From PALSA-693 sp963729695 (GTDB taxonomy: Bacteria; Actinomycetota; Acidimicrobiia; Acidimicrobiales; Palsa-688): a stretch of DNA of 64,000 nucleotides. This document shows, piece after piece, positions 8,927 through 17,477 of this stretch. The notes beneath the pieces were generated by a model. The model worked only from the letters and a program-made list of their open reading frames with translations, made no database searches and had not been told where the DNA came from. Location: positions 1,302,001 to 1,366,000 of the forward strand of contig CAVSOT010000003.1 in NCBI GenBank assembly GCA_963729695.1. Reading direction: 5' to 3'. A program made the position numbers and the translations under genes. Positions within the stretch are counted from its first letter, which is position 1. Every line of letters starts with the position of its first letter.

Positions 8927-9394
8927 ATGCAGACCGTGTATGAGGCCGCAGGGGGTGCTGACGGCATGCGGAGACTCGCCCGGGCCTGGCACGCCAGGGT
9001 CATGGCGGACGAGGAGGTGAGTCACGCCTTCAGCCACGGTTTTCATCCCGAGCACACCGAGCGACTGGCCGCCTACTGGGCCGAGGCCCTGGGTGGGCCC
9101 GCCCAGTACTCGGAGGCGTACGGAGACGAAACGTCCGTGGTGCGGATCCACAGCGGCAACGGGCCGCACGAGGAGATGGACCGCAGGGCAATCGCTTGCT
9201 TCGATCAGGCCCTGGACGATGCCGGCTTGGCGGACGACGACCGGCTCGGCCAGGTATTGCACGACTATTTCGCGTGGGCCACGACGACCAGCATGAACCG
9301 ATACCACCGCAGTGCGGCCGACGTACCCGATCGTCTGGTCGTCCCGCACTGGTCGTGGGACGGGCTCGTGGGTGGACCTGAATACTTGACATAG
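8927..9394 (+). CDS. truncated hemoglobin family (bacterial globin)
   Basis: 155 aa from the ATG at 8927 (MQTVYEAAGG). The frame continues upstream to 8771, but that part overlaps the P450 promoter region and has no globin similarity. Recognisable segments are YEAAGGADGMRRLARAWHAR, the helix E/F region HPEHTERLAAYWAEALGGP with YSEAYGDE, and a His-containing IHSGNGPHEEMDRR. It probably binds O2 or NO through heme. The gene's stop codon lies inside the MarR operator downstream, so the globin and MarR genes are nearly contiguous. Divergence from a P450 suggests an oxygen or redox theme. Confidence 0.8.
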   Translation: MQTVYEAAGGADGMRRLARAWHARVMADEEVSHAFSHGFHPEHTERLAAYWAEALGGPAQYSEAYGDETSVVRIHSGNGPHEEMDRRAIACFDQALDDAGLADDDRLGQVLHDYFAWATTTSMNRYHRSAADVPDRLVVPHWSWDGLVGGPEYLT

Positions 9395-9434
9395 ATATCA
9401 AAGGGTTTGACATCTATGTGTCCTGGCGTATGAT
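9391..9434 (+). promoter_or_regulatory. MarR operator and sigma70-type promoter
   Basis: The inverted repeat ATAGATATCAAA-GGG-TTTGACATCTAT (9391-9417) has 11 of 12 positions paired. It overlaps the -35 hexamer TTGACA (9407-9412), which is 16 bp from a TATGAT -10 (9429-9434). The expected transcription start is at about 9441, at the GTG start of the MarR gene, so the mRNA is probably leaderless. Placement over the -35 suggests autorepression. Confidence 0.8.
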
Positions 9435-9441
9435 GATGGGA

Positions 9442-9945
9442 GTGAGACCGCTTGGCCCTCCGATCGGATTGCATCTCTCCAGAGTCGCCCGCCATCTGAG
9501 TCGGGCCTTCGACGAGGACCTGGGTGCCGCGGGCGGGGCGCTGCCGATATGGCTCGTGCTCCTCAACCTCAAGGCCAACCCTCGGGCCTCCCAAAGGGAG
9601 ATCGCCGAAGCGATGGGTATTACCGAGGCGACTCTCACCCACCATCTCAATGGTATGGAGGCGGACGAGCTCATCACCCGTCGTCGGGATCCGGCCAACC
9701 GCCGGGTGCACGTGTTGGCGCTCACCAGCCTGGGCGAGGATACGTTCACCCGGCTACGTGGGGCCGCCATGACGTTCGACCGGCGGCTGCGGCGGGGGAT
9801 GAGCGACAAGGAGATCGCACAGCTGGCCGCCTTGCTCGACAGACTCGCAGCCAACGTGGGCGCCGACCCCGACTTCACCCCGAGGTGGAGCGGCGAGGTC
9901 GGAAGCCCTCGTCAAGGGCCTCCGACGAAAGGAGCGCAACGATGA
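9442..9945 (+). CDS. MarR-family transcriptional regulator
   Basis: 167 aa from GTG 9442. The winged helix-turn-helix is clear: SQREIAEAMGITEATLTHHL, then the wing RRRDPANRRVHVLALT. GTG 9442 is chosen over the in-frame GTG at 9418 because a strong promoter with TATGAT at 9429-9434 would start transcription just at 9442. Its stop overlaps the next start (ATGA at 9942-9945), so it is translationally coupled to the Ddn-like reductase, its likely co-regulated partner. It probably represses its own operon through the palindrome at 9391-9417 until a small phenolic or hydrophobic ligand binds. Confidence 0.92.
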   Translation: MRPLGPPIGLHLSRVARHLSRAFDEDLGAAGGALPIWLVLLNLKANPRASQREIAEAMGITEATLTHHLNGMEADELITRRRDPANRRVHVLALTSLGEDTFTRLRGAAMTFDRRLRRGMSDKEIAQLAALLDRLAANVGADPDFTPRWSGEVGSPRQGPPTKGAQR

Positions 9946-10472
9946 CGACACCGCCCGAGCGTCCTGCGGACCGCCGGGCCCAAGCCCGGTTCATGCGGGT
10001 GATCAATGTGCCGATGCGCAGATTGCTGGGATTGCCGTTCCCTACACCGCTGGGGTCCAATCTCATGCTTCTGTTTCTCACCGGGCGGCGGACCGGGCGG
10101 CACTACCGGCAACCGGTCAGCTACGCCCGCCACGGCGACGGCCTGATCACTCCGGGCGGCGGCAACTGGAAACGTAACCTGGTCGAAGGTCAACCTGTGC
10201 GCATTCGGCTGCGGGGACATGATTTCACGGCCCTACCCGAGCTGGTGAGCGATATTGGCAAGGTGGAGGATCTGCTCGGCGTCTTGGCTTCAGAGAATCC
10301 AAGGTCGGTCGGTTTTATCCGCATCCCCCGAGACGGCAGCGGTCGATGGGATCGGACGGCGCTGGAACGCGCCGTCGACTACGGATTTCGGATCGTGGTC
10401 TGGCATCCCGCAGATGCCGACGCGGCTCGACTGATGGGGGTTTCTTCAGGGAGGGTCGCCGAATCCCGGTGA
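9942..10472 (+). CDS. F420-dependent nitroreductase family protein (Ddn-like)
   Basis: 176 aa. It matches the split beta-barrel family of deazaflavin (F420)-dependent nitroreductases, with the signature LTGRRTGRHYRQPVSYARHGD, then GGNWKRNLVEGQPVRIRLRG. Members use reduced F420 to reduce quinones or nitro compounds. ATG 9942 has AAAGGAG 7 nt upstream and overlaps the MarR stop by 4 nt. The coupling to MarR suggests induction by quinone-like or aromatic stress. Its substrate is not predictable from sequence. Confidence 0.85.
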   Translation: MTTPPERPADRRAQARFMRVINVPMRRLLGLPFPTPLGSNLMLLFLTGRRTGRHYRQPVSYARHGDGLITPGGGNWKRNLVEGQPVRIRLRGHDFTALPELVSDIGKVEDLLGVLASENPRSVGFIRIPRDGSGRWDRTALERAVDYGFRIVVWHPADADAARLMGVSSGRVAESR

Positions 10473-10507
10473 GCCTCGAGCGAGGCGAGCGAGCCGCGCC
10501 TGAGAAC

Positions 10508-11410
10508 TCAGGGCCATCCCCCGCCGGGCACTTCGACCGGTACCGCCTCGATCCAGCCCCTACCCATGGCTCTGGCATCCCCCCGATCAGGGGGCTCAGC
10601 GGTGCACAGGTAGAGCGTCCTTCGGTCGGGCCCGCCGAGGACGCAGGCCAATGGCCAACGATCCTCGATCTCGATCCGCTCGACGATCTCACCGTTGAGC
10701 ACCCGGACGAACTCGCTCCCGCTGGACGACAATGCCGGCGGTACCGGGTGTGGTGTCGCGCCGGGCCTCGGGTGCACAGCCACCCAGACCGCGCCCTCCT
10801 CGTCAGAGCAGATCCCGTCGGGAGCGCCCTGACTGAACTGCGCCAGGGTCCGACGATCTTCGAGCGAGCCGTCTTCGGTGACCGTGAAGCCGGTCAGGGT
10901 CATCGGACCGAAGCACTCGGCGACGGCCAAGGTCCGGCCATCGGCGGAAACCCCGACTCCGTTGGGCACCACCAGTCCGGTGGCCACGACACACGGCGGC
11001 CCATCCGGAGGCACGAGCAGGATCTGTCCCAACGCCTCCATGACACCATGGTCGAAGGTCTGATCGATGCTTTGACCGGTATCTCCGATGAAGGCCCGGC
11101 CCGCTCCATCCAGGGCCATGTCGTTGACTTCGCCGGCGGCAACCGGATCCAGATCCACGGACGCCACGATCTCCGAGCCTCGAAGCCGAAGCAGCTTGCG
11201 AGCCGACATGTCGACGACTGCGACCTCGCCCGACGAATAGAACCCGAGGCCCGATGGCCGACCGAGCTGGGCCACCGTCTCGAGGTTGCCGGAAACGTCG
11301 AGACGATGAACCGTGCCGGCAAATATGTCGGAGAACCACAGGTAGCCGTCATGCCAGCGTGGGCTTTCGGGGAGAGTGAAGCCGCTGGCAACCACTTCAC
11401 GGGTAGGCAT
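10508..11410 (-). CDS. SMP-30/gluconolactonase/LRE-family protein
   Basis: 300 aa, a six-bladed propeller hydrolase. The family's metal-site elements are visible: E in LPESPRWHDG (about residue 15), GEVNDMALDGAGR with Asn (about 105), VVPNGVGVS (about 152) and GAPDGICSDEEG (about 200). These enzymes hydrolyse lactones such as sugar-acid lactones with a divalent metal. It is convergent with the Ddn-like gene and lies downstream of MerR on the same strand with about a 50-nt gap; no link to a pathway is evident. Confidence 0.88.
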   Translation of the reverse strand: MPTREVVASGFTLPESPRWHDGYLWFSDIFAGTVHRLDVSGNLETVAQLGRPSGLGFYSSGEVAVVDMSARKLLRLRGSEIVASVDLDPVAAGEVNDMALDGAGRAFIGDTGQSIDQTFDHGVMEALGQILLVPPDGPPCVVATGLVVPNGVGVSADGRTLAVAECFGPMTLTGFTVTEDGSLEDRRTLAQFSQGAPDGICSDEEGAVWVAVHPRPGATPHPVPPALSSSGSEFVRVLNGEIVERIEIEDRWPLACVLGGPDRRTLYLCTAEPPDRGDARAMGRGWIEAVPVEVPGGGWP

Positions 11411-11462
11411 GTTCGAGAGAGTACCCCGTCGATCCTGAAGGACGTCGAGGGGTGGCGAGGAC

Positions 11463-11885
11463 TCAGCGTTGTCGGCCGCCGGCCCAGATCAGGGCTTCGT
11501 AGTGGGGACAGCCGTCGGGCGCGTGGTCGTGGAAGGAAGCCACGTGTTCCAGGAAGGATTTGGCTGCTTTCAATCGTTCGATCCGTTCGCTCAGGCGACT
11601 CAGCTGGTCGTCGATGACCTGCTGCCATCGATCGGTCCCGTCTGCGCCGGCCAGCATCGCTCCGATGTCGTCGAGGCGCATCAAGCCGGACTGCTGCCAG
11701 TAGCGGATGACGGCCAAGCGGCGCAGCTCGGCTGGCCCATACCACCGCCGCCCGGAGTGCCGGGACACGGGGGTCAGCAGGCCCCGCTCCTCGTAGTAGC
11801 GGATGGTCGAGGCCTTCACGCCGAACCGGCGGGCGACCACGTCGATCGGCACCAGTTCGGACGTTTCGGTCATGGTGTCGTTCAT
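11463..11885 (-). CDS. MerR-family transcriptional regulator
   Basis: 140 aa. The N-terminal MerR helix-turn-helix is IDVVARRFGVKASTIRYYEERGLL, followed by the wing RRWYGPAELRRLAVIRYWQ and a dimerisation coiled coil (RLSERIERLKAAKSFLEHV). A C-terminal GCPHYEALI has a single Cys, unlike the paired Cys of metal sensors, so a drug or redox ligand is possible. Starts at 11885 or at the internal ATG 11873 are both possible. It is divergent from an MFS exporter whose promoter has MerR-type geometry, so it very likely controls that exporter. Confidence 0.9.
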   Translation of the reverse strand: MNDTMTETSELVPIDVVARRFGVKASTIRYYEERGLLTPVSRHSGRRWYGPAELRRLAVIRYWQQSGLMRLDDIGAMLAGADGTDRWQQVIDDQLSRLSERIERLKAAKSFLEHVASFHDHAPDGCPHYEALIWAGGRQR

Positions 11886-11912
11886 CGGGGCCCTCGCTTC
11901 CTCGGATATGGC

Positions 11913-11943
11913 TTGCGTTCAAGTCGGCTTTAACCTGCACGAT
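11913..11943 (+). promoter_or_regulatory. MerR-type promoter/operator for the MFS gene
   Basis: GTTCAAG-TCGG-CTTTAAC (11917-11934) is an inverted repeat with 6 of 7 positions paired. It lies inside a 19-bp spacer between a -35-like TTGCGT (11913-11918) and a -10-like CACGAT (11938-11943). An over-long 19-bp spacer with the operator inside is the hallmark of MerR-activated promoters. The GTG of the MFS gene lies 7 nt after the -10, again suggesting a leaderless mRNA. Confidence 0.55.
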
Positions 11944-11950
11944 AGCGAGC

Positions 11951-13195
11951 GTGCTGCGTCGTCTTCTGATCGACCTGAGCCCGCTGCGGGCCAGCGTGGA
12001 CTTTCGGCGGCTGTTCGCGGCGCAGACGGTCAGCACGGTGGGGACCCAGCTCACTGCCGTCGCCGTGGCCTTCCAGGTCTACTCGCTCACCGGCTCCTCG
12101 CTGCAGGTCGGACTCGTCAGCGTGTTCCAGCTGATCCCCTTCGTGGCCGGAACGCTCGCGGGCGGCACCATCACCGACGTCATCGACCGCCGGCGGGTGC
12201 TCGTCGTCACGTCGGTGCTGCTGGCTGCAACGAGCGCGGGGTTGGCCGGCAATGCCGCCGCCGGCTCTCACGCCTCGGTAGGCGTTATCTATGTCGTTAC
12301 TGCGCTTTCTGCCGGGCTCACGGGCGTGATTTCCACCGCCGCCTCGGCAGCCGTGCCATCCCTGGTCGGCTCGGCCGATCTCACCGCCGCCTACGCCACC
12401 ATGCAGGTGATCGACCAGATCGGCATGGTGGCCGGCCCTGCCGCGGCGGGCGTGTTGATCAGCGCCGTCGGGCTGCCCTGGCTCTACGGGATCGACAGCG
12501 CCAGCTACCTGTGGGCCGCGGCGTGCATCTGGCGCATGACCACCCCTGCAATTGACCCGGCCACCAGCGTTCCCGGTCTCCGGTCGGTGCTCGACGGGTT
12601 CCGGTACCTGCGTGGCCGGCAGGAACTCCAAGGCGCCTACCTCGCAGATCTCTGTGCGACGGTCTTCGGGCTGCCCCGCGCCGTCTTTCCTGCGCTCACC
12701 CACACGGTCTTCCACGGCGGGTCGGCGACCCTCGGCCTGCTGTACGCCACCCCTGCCGCTGGAGCGCTCGCCGGCTCGCTGACTTCAGGATGGCTGGGCG
12801 GCGTCCGGAGATCGGGCCGGGCCGTGCTCATCGCCGTTGCCGGGTGGGGCATTGCGGTCGCCGCCTTCGGGCTTTCGACCGCACTATGGCTGGCGCTGGT
12901 GTTCTTGGCCATCGCCGGTTGGGCTGATGTCATCTCGGCCGTATTGCGCAGCACCATCATCCAGACTGCAGTGCAAGAGCGGTACCGCAATCGGATCTCC
13001 GCCTTGCAAATGGCGGTCGTCGAAGGTGGACCCCGCCTCGGTGACCTGGAGTCGGGTGCGCTGGCCAGTGCCACTTCTCCCGAGTTTTCGGTCGTCTTCG
13101 GAGGGTTGGCGTGCATCGCCGGATCGCTGATGCTGGCCGTGCTCCTGCCCCGATTTCGCACCTACCCCAGAAGGGTCGACGACGCCCAGGCCTAA
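11951..13195 (+). CDS. MFS transporter, EntS/MFS_3-like
   Basis: 414 aa with about 12 hydrophobic segments. The N-terminal LRASVDFRRLFAAQTVSTVG and the loop GGTITDVIDRRRVLVVT fit the enterobactin-exporter-like (MFS_3) group. It probably exports a siderophore-like or toxic small molecule by proton antiport. GTG 11951 lies directly at the predicted transcription start. It is divergent from MerR, whose operator sits in the shared 65-nt intergenic region. Confidence 0.9.
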   Translation: MLRRLLIDLSPLRASVDFRRLFAAQTVSTVGTQLTAVAVAFQVYSLTGSSLQVGLVSVFQLIPFVAGTLAGGTITDVIDRRRVLVVTSVLLAATSAGLAGNAAAGSHASVGVIYVVTALSAGLTGVISTAASAAVPSLVGSADLTAAYATMQVIDQIGMVAGPAAAGVLISAVGLPWLYGIDSASYLWAAACIWRMTTPAIDPATSVPGLRSVLDGFRYLRGRQELQGAYLADLCATVFGLPRAVFPALTHTVFHGGSATLGLLYATPAAGALAGSLTSGWLGGVRRSGRAVLIAVAGWGIAVAAFGLSTALWLALVFLAIAGWADVISAVLRSTIIQTAVQERYRNRISALQMAVVEGGPRLGDLESGALASATSPEFSVVFGGLACIAGSLMLAVLLPRFRTYPRRVDDAQA

Positions 13196-14112
13196 AGGCT
13201 CATAGTGCGAGCGGCGACCTTCCCGAGGTCAGGGCGTCTTTTTCTGAACTCGTTGTTCGCCCAATCGTTGCGCTCAGCGGCACGACGTTGTGGTTCGCCG
13301 TCACAGGCACCGACAACGTGGCCGCCATCGACACCACCAGCCTCGACCCGAGCAACTTCAACCTTGCGGGAAAGATCATCCCCGTGAGCTACGTGCCCCA
13401 GAGCGTGGCCGTCACGCCTGACGGTAGCCAGGTGTGGGTCGTCGATTCCGGCCCGCAAACCCCGACCACGCCGCTCTGGGGAGTGGACGTCATCGCCACC
13501 TCTACCAACAAAGTCGTGCGCCACGTGAACCTCGTCGGGGATCCGACTGACGTGGCCTTCTCGCCCAACGGCCAGGACGCCTACGTCACTACTTCCAATG
13601 GCTTGTACGTCTACGGGACCAGGAACGCGAAGCAGGTGGCCTTCGTCGCCGGCCTCGGTTCGCCCAAGTCCGTGGCAGTGGCACCCGACGGCGCCGACGT
13701 ATACGTGACCGAGACCGACAACGCGAAGCCGGCGACCATCAGCGCGACCACCGACAAGGTGGTGCGAACGACCTCCGTCGGGCAGGAACCGTGGGAAGCG
13801 GCCGTCACCCCCGACGGCGCCACCGTCTACGTGGCCAACCCGAACTCGGACTCGATCTCGGTCATCGACGCCACTACCTTGCACGTGGAGAACACGCTTT
13901 CCGTGTCCGGCGCGCCAGACACCCTGGCGGTGACCCCCAACGGGTCTCGGCTGTGGGTGGCCGGAGTGGACAGCGGCATCCTCACGGTCATCAACACCGC
14001 GACGGGCGACACGGTGGGCCAGACCAACCTGGGTGGGTTCGGGCCCAATTCAGGTGACGGGCTCGACCCGACGGGCATCGTGCTCACCACCACCCCGACG
14101 GCCGGTAGCTAG
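13111..14112 (+). CDS. YVTN-type beta-propeller protein, N-terminus unclear
   Basis: The body (about 275 aa) carries repeated propeller blades: PQSVAVTPDGSQVWVVDSG, PTDVAFSPNGQDAYVTTSN, PKSVAVAPDGADVYVTE, PWEAAVTPDGATVYVANPN, PDTLAVTPNGSRLWVAG. Such proteins are usually exported. Here the frame has no signal peptide. The only ATG (13111) lies inside the MFS gene in another frame, and the only other start codon is TTG 13288 inside the first blade. The 5' end therefore looks truncated or rearranged, and only about six blades remain. Function unknown; possibly a pseudogene. Confidence 0.6.
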   Translation: MHRRIADAGRAPAPISHLPQKGRRRPGLKAHSASGDLPEVRASFSELVVRPIVALSGTTLWFAVTGTDNVAAIDTTSLDPSNFNLAGKIIPVSYVPQSVAVTPDGSQVWVVDSGPQTPTTPLWGVDVIATSTNKVVRHVNLVGDPTDVAFSPNGQDAYVTTSNGLYVYGTRNAKQVAFVAGLGSPKSVAVAPDGADVYVTETDNAKPATISATTDKVVRTTSVGQEPWEAAVTPDGATVYVANPNSDSISVIDATTLHVENTLSVSGAPDTLAVTPNGSRLWVAGVDSGILTVINTATGDTVGQTNLGGFGPNSGDGLDPTGIVLTTTPTAGS

Positions 14113-14265
14113 CGTCCGACCGGCACGACAACTTATCTCGGACCGAACTCGGTCATTGCCGTCACCAGTTCGGTTGGTTGCGGGCCCGTTCTGCCTCGCG
14201 GTCGACCATTCGGCCCTGACGCGGGCCCGCTCGGGTGGTCGACCGGGCCAGGTTGTCATCCCGCC

Positions 14266-14478
14266 AAAACGGTCAGGAAAAAGGTGGTTGCCCAATTTTG
14301 TTGACCGTTTTCGTTTCGATCTGAGCGTGAGTCTCGTCGAAAACGGTTAGTAAAAGTCCTGAAGGGGTGCGTTCGCGGTTTTATTGACCGTTTTCGCTTC
14401 CGGCTGAGCGTGGATCTTGTTAAAGGGTCAGCAAAAAGTTGTGCTGCCGGTTTTGCTTGACCGTTTTTGACCGGCGCG
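14266..14478 (+). repeat. three imperfect AT-rich hairpin repeats of about 75-80 bp
   Basis: Three tandem units start near 14266, 14340 and 14421 with AAAACGGTCAG, AAAACGGTTAG and TAAAGGGTCAG. Each contains TTGACCGTTTT-like text about 35-45 nt later, the reverse complement of its own start, so each can form a hairpin. The first two units share CTGAGCGTG further on. The region is markedly AT-richer than its surroundings. It lies between the YVTN gene and a cation-transporter remnant. It could be a REP-like element or stacked terminators. Confidence 0.65.
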
Positions 14479-14493
14479 GGTCTCTACTCGTGT

Positions 14494-14733
14494 CGATCGA
14501 CGCTCGCCTGCCACCTCCTCATCGGCGAGTCCGTGGAACCCGAGATGGGGCATGCCATACGGGAAAGGGTGACCCGCCACCCTCGCGTCGAAAGCATCGT
14601 CGAACTGTTCACTCGGCACATCGGCGCCTTCGAGGTGATGCTGGCCGAGCGCGTAGAGGTCGTCGAGGGGCTCTTCTCGGCCGAGATCGAGGAGATGAGC
14701 TGCGAGATCGATGCCGACCGAAGGTCCGGATGA
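14494..14733 (+). pseudogene. remnant of a cation diffusion facilitator C-terminal domain
   Basis: The frame reads HLLIGESVEPEMGHAIRER, VESIVELFTRHIGAFEVML, then AERVEVVEGLFSAEIEEM and stops. This matches the cytoplasmic C-terminal domain of CDF metal transporters (LLIGExxxPE..., VxxVxELxTMHxGP). All transmembrane segments are missing, and the end runs into a different frame near 14720-14770. It is a 5'-truncated leftover, sitting immediately after the hairpin repeats, which may mark the deletion point. Confidence 0.6.
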
Positions 14734-14852
14734 AGAATCGGTGTATCCCGGGATTCCGACCGACATCTAACCCATCGGTAGAGACAAGGACTGTCGGTAC
14801 ACTCCCGATCGGATCTCCTGGGCGGGTCCGAATGGCGAGGAAGGGGTTGGCA

Positions 14853-17006
14853 ATGCGGCTGCGCCGAATAGTGGGTGTCGTGGGGGCGGTCGTGCTGAGT
14901 GTGGGTGGGCTCGCAGTTCTACCCACGTTCCTGACCCCGGCGGTCGCGAGCCCATCGAGTGGGCCGTTGTTCTCCTGGGGAGGCAACATCGACGGTGAGC
15001 TTGGGATCGGTGAGAACACGGGACCGCAAACCTGCGCGACGACCTTTGGTGGCCCCTGCAGCAAAACGCCGGTGCAGGTATCCCTCCCCGCCGGAGTGAC
15101 GGCGGTGGCCAACGCCGCTGGTTGGGGTGACAGCTTGGCCGTGGGCTCAGACGGCAACGCCTACGCGTGGGGGTTCAACAACAACGGTCAGCTCGGGAAT
15201 GGCACCACCATGACGACGTCGACACCGACGCGCGTGTCCCTCCCGTCGGGAGTGACGGCCACCGCGGTCGCAGCGGGGGAGTTCCACAGTCTGGTCATTG
15301 GTTCTGATGGTCACGTCTACGCCTTTGGCGCCAACCCCGAGGGCGAGCTCGGCAACAGCACGACGACGGGCAGCCCTACACCCGTCCGTGTCGCTCTGCC
15401 CGCAGGAGTAACGGCCACGGCCATAGCAGCCGGGACGGTAAGCAGTTTTGCCGTCGGGTCGGATGGGCATCTGTACACCTGGGGCGAGTGGGATTCCGGC
15501 CAGCAACGATGCGACCCTCAGCAGATCGCCTGCTACACCAGCCCTGTCGTCGTCCCACTCCCTTCGGGGGTCACGGCCACGACCATCGTGGGTTCTGACT
15601 ACTTCGGCTTGGCGCTCGGCTCTGATCATCATCTGTACCAGATCGACGGAACCACGATCCCGACGACCATCTCACTCCCCGTAGGGGTCACGCCGACTCA
15701 GATCGCCAGTGGCAACGCCGATTTCTATGCGGCCGGGTCCGACGGCCATCTCTACGCATGGGGAGGAAACAACTCCAGCGGGCAATTCGGGAACGGGACG
15801 ATGACGACGAGTTCGACCCCGGTGCAGGTGTCGCTGCCGAGCGGCGTGTCACCGGTCTCTTTCGCGGCCACGACCTACTCGGCCTACGCCATCGGTTCCG
15901 ACGGGCACCTGTATGCCTGGGGTGACAACGCCGCCGGTCAGCTGGGAATCGGCAACGACACCGGGCCCCAGACGGTGTGTGGCTATGCGTGCAGCCTGAG
16001 TCCGGTGCAGGTCAGCATGCCCCCCGGACAGCAACCCGAGCAGCTCGGAGCCCTGGGCCAGGACCTCTACTCGGGCTACGTCATTACCGTTGCTGCTGCG
16101 CCGCCATCTATTTCCGGGACCCCGCCGTCTCCGGTCAACGCCAACACGTCGTACGCCTTCGCCTTTTCTCTCAGCGGTTCGCCGGCACCGACTACCACGG
16201 TCACCGCAGGCAGCCTGCCTCCGGGCCTCACCCTGTCCTCATCCGGCGTGATCTCGGGCACGCCAATAACCGCGGGTAGCTATACCGCCACGGTAACGGC
16301 CACCAACGGCGTCAGCCCATCCGCCAGCGACACGTTCACCATCATCGTCAACCCGACGCTCGCCATCACGCCCGGCACCGGACCGGCCCACACCTTTATC
16401 GGCGTCCAGGGGGCGGGATTCACACCCGGCAAGGTCGTCAAGGCGTCCTACACCACCGGGCTGACCACCCCCGCCAACGTGGGCGTCTGCTCTGGCCCCG
16501 CCACCTCCTCGGGCACGTTCACCTGCAACGGATCCGTCCCGATCGCCCGTAACGCGGGGGCAACCGGATCCCACGCCATTGTGGCCAAGGAGTCGAGTCC
16601 TTCGATACAGGCGTCCGCCTCGTTCGTGCTCACGTCGACGGGGATCGCCAAGGTCGCCTTCACGGGTGACACGACCGCACCTACGGTCACCATCACTGGC
16701 AAGGGTTTCGGCTCTGCGCCGAGCGGAATGTCCGACAACGTGACCGGCTGTGGCGCCTACACCAACAACGGTGACGACTACGGCACGAGCTTCTACTTCA
16801 CCGACACCGGGAACTTCGTGGCCGGCAACGGTATCCCGCCCAACGGGGCGTGTGTCGGGCTGATCGTCGCATCGTGGAGCGGCTCAAAAATCGTCTTCCG
16901 ATTCGGGAGCGCCTACGATTCCTTCGATCATTGGTATATCGCCCAAGGTGACAGTTACTCCCTTCAGGTGAAGACCTTCGCCTACTCGGGCACGGTCAGC
17001 TTCTGA
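14853..17006 (+). CDS. exported RCC1-repeat protein with Ig-like domain
   Basis: 717 aa from ATG 14853, which has AAGGGG about 10 nt upstream; the frame is open further upstream but that part is not coding-like. A Sec signal peptide covers residues 1-32 (MRLRRIVGVVGAVVLSV ... AVASPSS). Seven or so RCC1/ATS1 repeats follow (LFSWGGNIDGELGIG, AYAWGFNNNGQLGNGT, VYAFGANPEGELGNS, LYAWGGNNSSGQFGNG, LYAWGDNAAGQLGIG), forming a propeller to about residue 405. A putative Ig (He_PIG) domain (PSISGTPPSPVNANTSYAF) and two further beta-rich modules complete it. It is probably a secreted surface or adhesion protein. Confidence 0.88.
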   Translation: MRLRRIVGVVGAVVLSVGGLAVLPTFLTPAVASPSSGPLFSWGGNIDGELGIGENTGPQTCATTFGGPCSKTPVQVSLPAGVTAVANAAGWGDSLAVGSDGNAYAWGFNNNGQLGNGTTMTTSTPTRVSLPSGVTATAVAAGEFHSLVIGSDGHVYAFGANPEGELGNSTTTGSPTPVRVALPAGVTATAIAAGTVSSFAVGSDGHLYTWGEWDSGQQRCDPQQIACYTSPVVVPLPSGVTATTIVGSDYFGLALGSDHHLYQIDGTTIPTTISLPVGVTPTQIASGNADFYAAGSDGHLYAWGGNNSSGQFGNGTMTTSSTPVQVSLPSGVSPVSFAATTYSAYAIGSDGHLYAWGDNAAGQLGIGNDTGPQTVCGYACSLSPVQVSMPPGQQPEQLGALGQDLYSGYVITVAAAPPSISGTPPSPVNANTSYAFAFSLSGSPAPTTTVTAGSLPPGLTLSSSGVISGTPITAGSYTATVTATNGVSPSASDTFTIIVNPTLAITPGTGPAHTFIGVQGAGFTPGKVVKASYTTGLTTPANVGVCSGPATSSGTFTCNGSVPIARNAGATGSHAIVAKESSPSIQASASFVLTSTGIAKVAFTGDTTAPTVTITGKGFGSAPSGMSDNVTGCGAYTNNGDDYGTSFYFTDTGNFVAGNGIPPNGACVGLIVASWSGSKIVFRFGSAYDSFDHWYIAQGDSYSLQVKTFAYSGTVSF

Positions 17007-17477
17007 CGCAGCCGAGCTCTTCCCCGGGCCAGGGATCCGCGTCCGGCTATCAGCAACACGGGGCGAGGAAGTAGCTGAGGGTCCGTCCATTCGCCGCGAG
17101 TGGGGACGTTACGACCTGAGCGGGATGACATTTACCCACTCTGCGAAGCCGGGTTGACACGCAACGAGCTATGTTGCGAGTCGCCCCTATATTGCGATAA
17201 CACCGACGCATGTGGGTAAAAAGGACCCGGTGAGGCCACGATGAAGTCGCTTTTGACTGGGGACAATGTGGGACATGTGTCCCCCGAACACTCACGGAGG
17301 CCGCAGGTTCACTGTGCGTTTATGACCCGATCGGTCGACCGCAATAGATGACGGTACCCCGATGACATTGTGACCCGCCCCCGGGATCTTTCGCCTGACT
17401 CCTTTGCTTCCTCGGGTCGCTCCTTGATCCAGCAGCCCGGCCAACGTTCTGCTCGACAACAGAGAGGGAAACACGCT
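17007..17477. other. intergenic region, no gene seen
   Basis: About 470 nt with no convincing frame. It contains a TTGACA at about 17153 and repeated TTGCGA motifs (near 17172 and 17193) around an AT-rich TATATTGCGATAAC. These may be promoter or operator sites for the secreted protein downstream, but no single arrangement is compelling. Confidence 0.4.
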
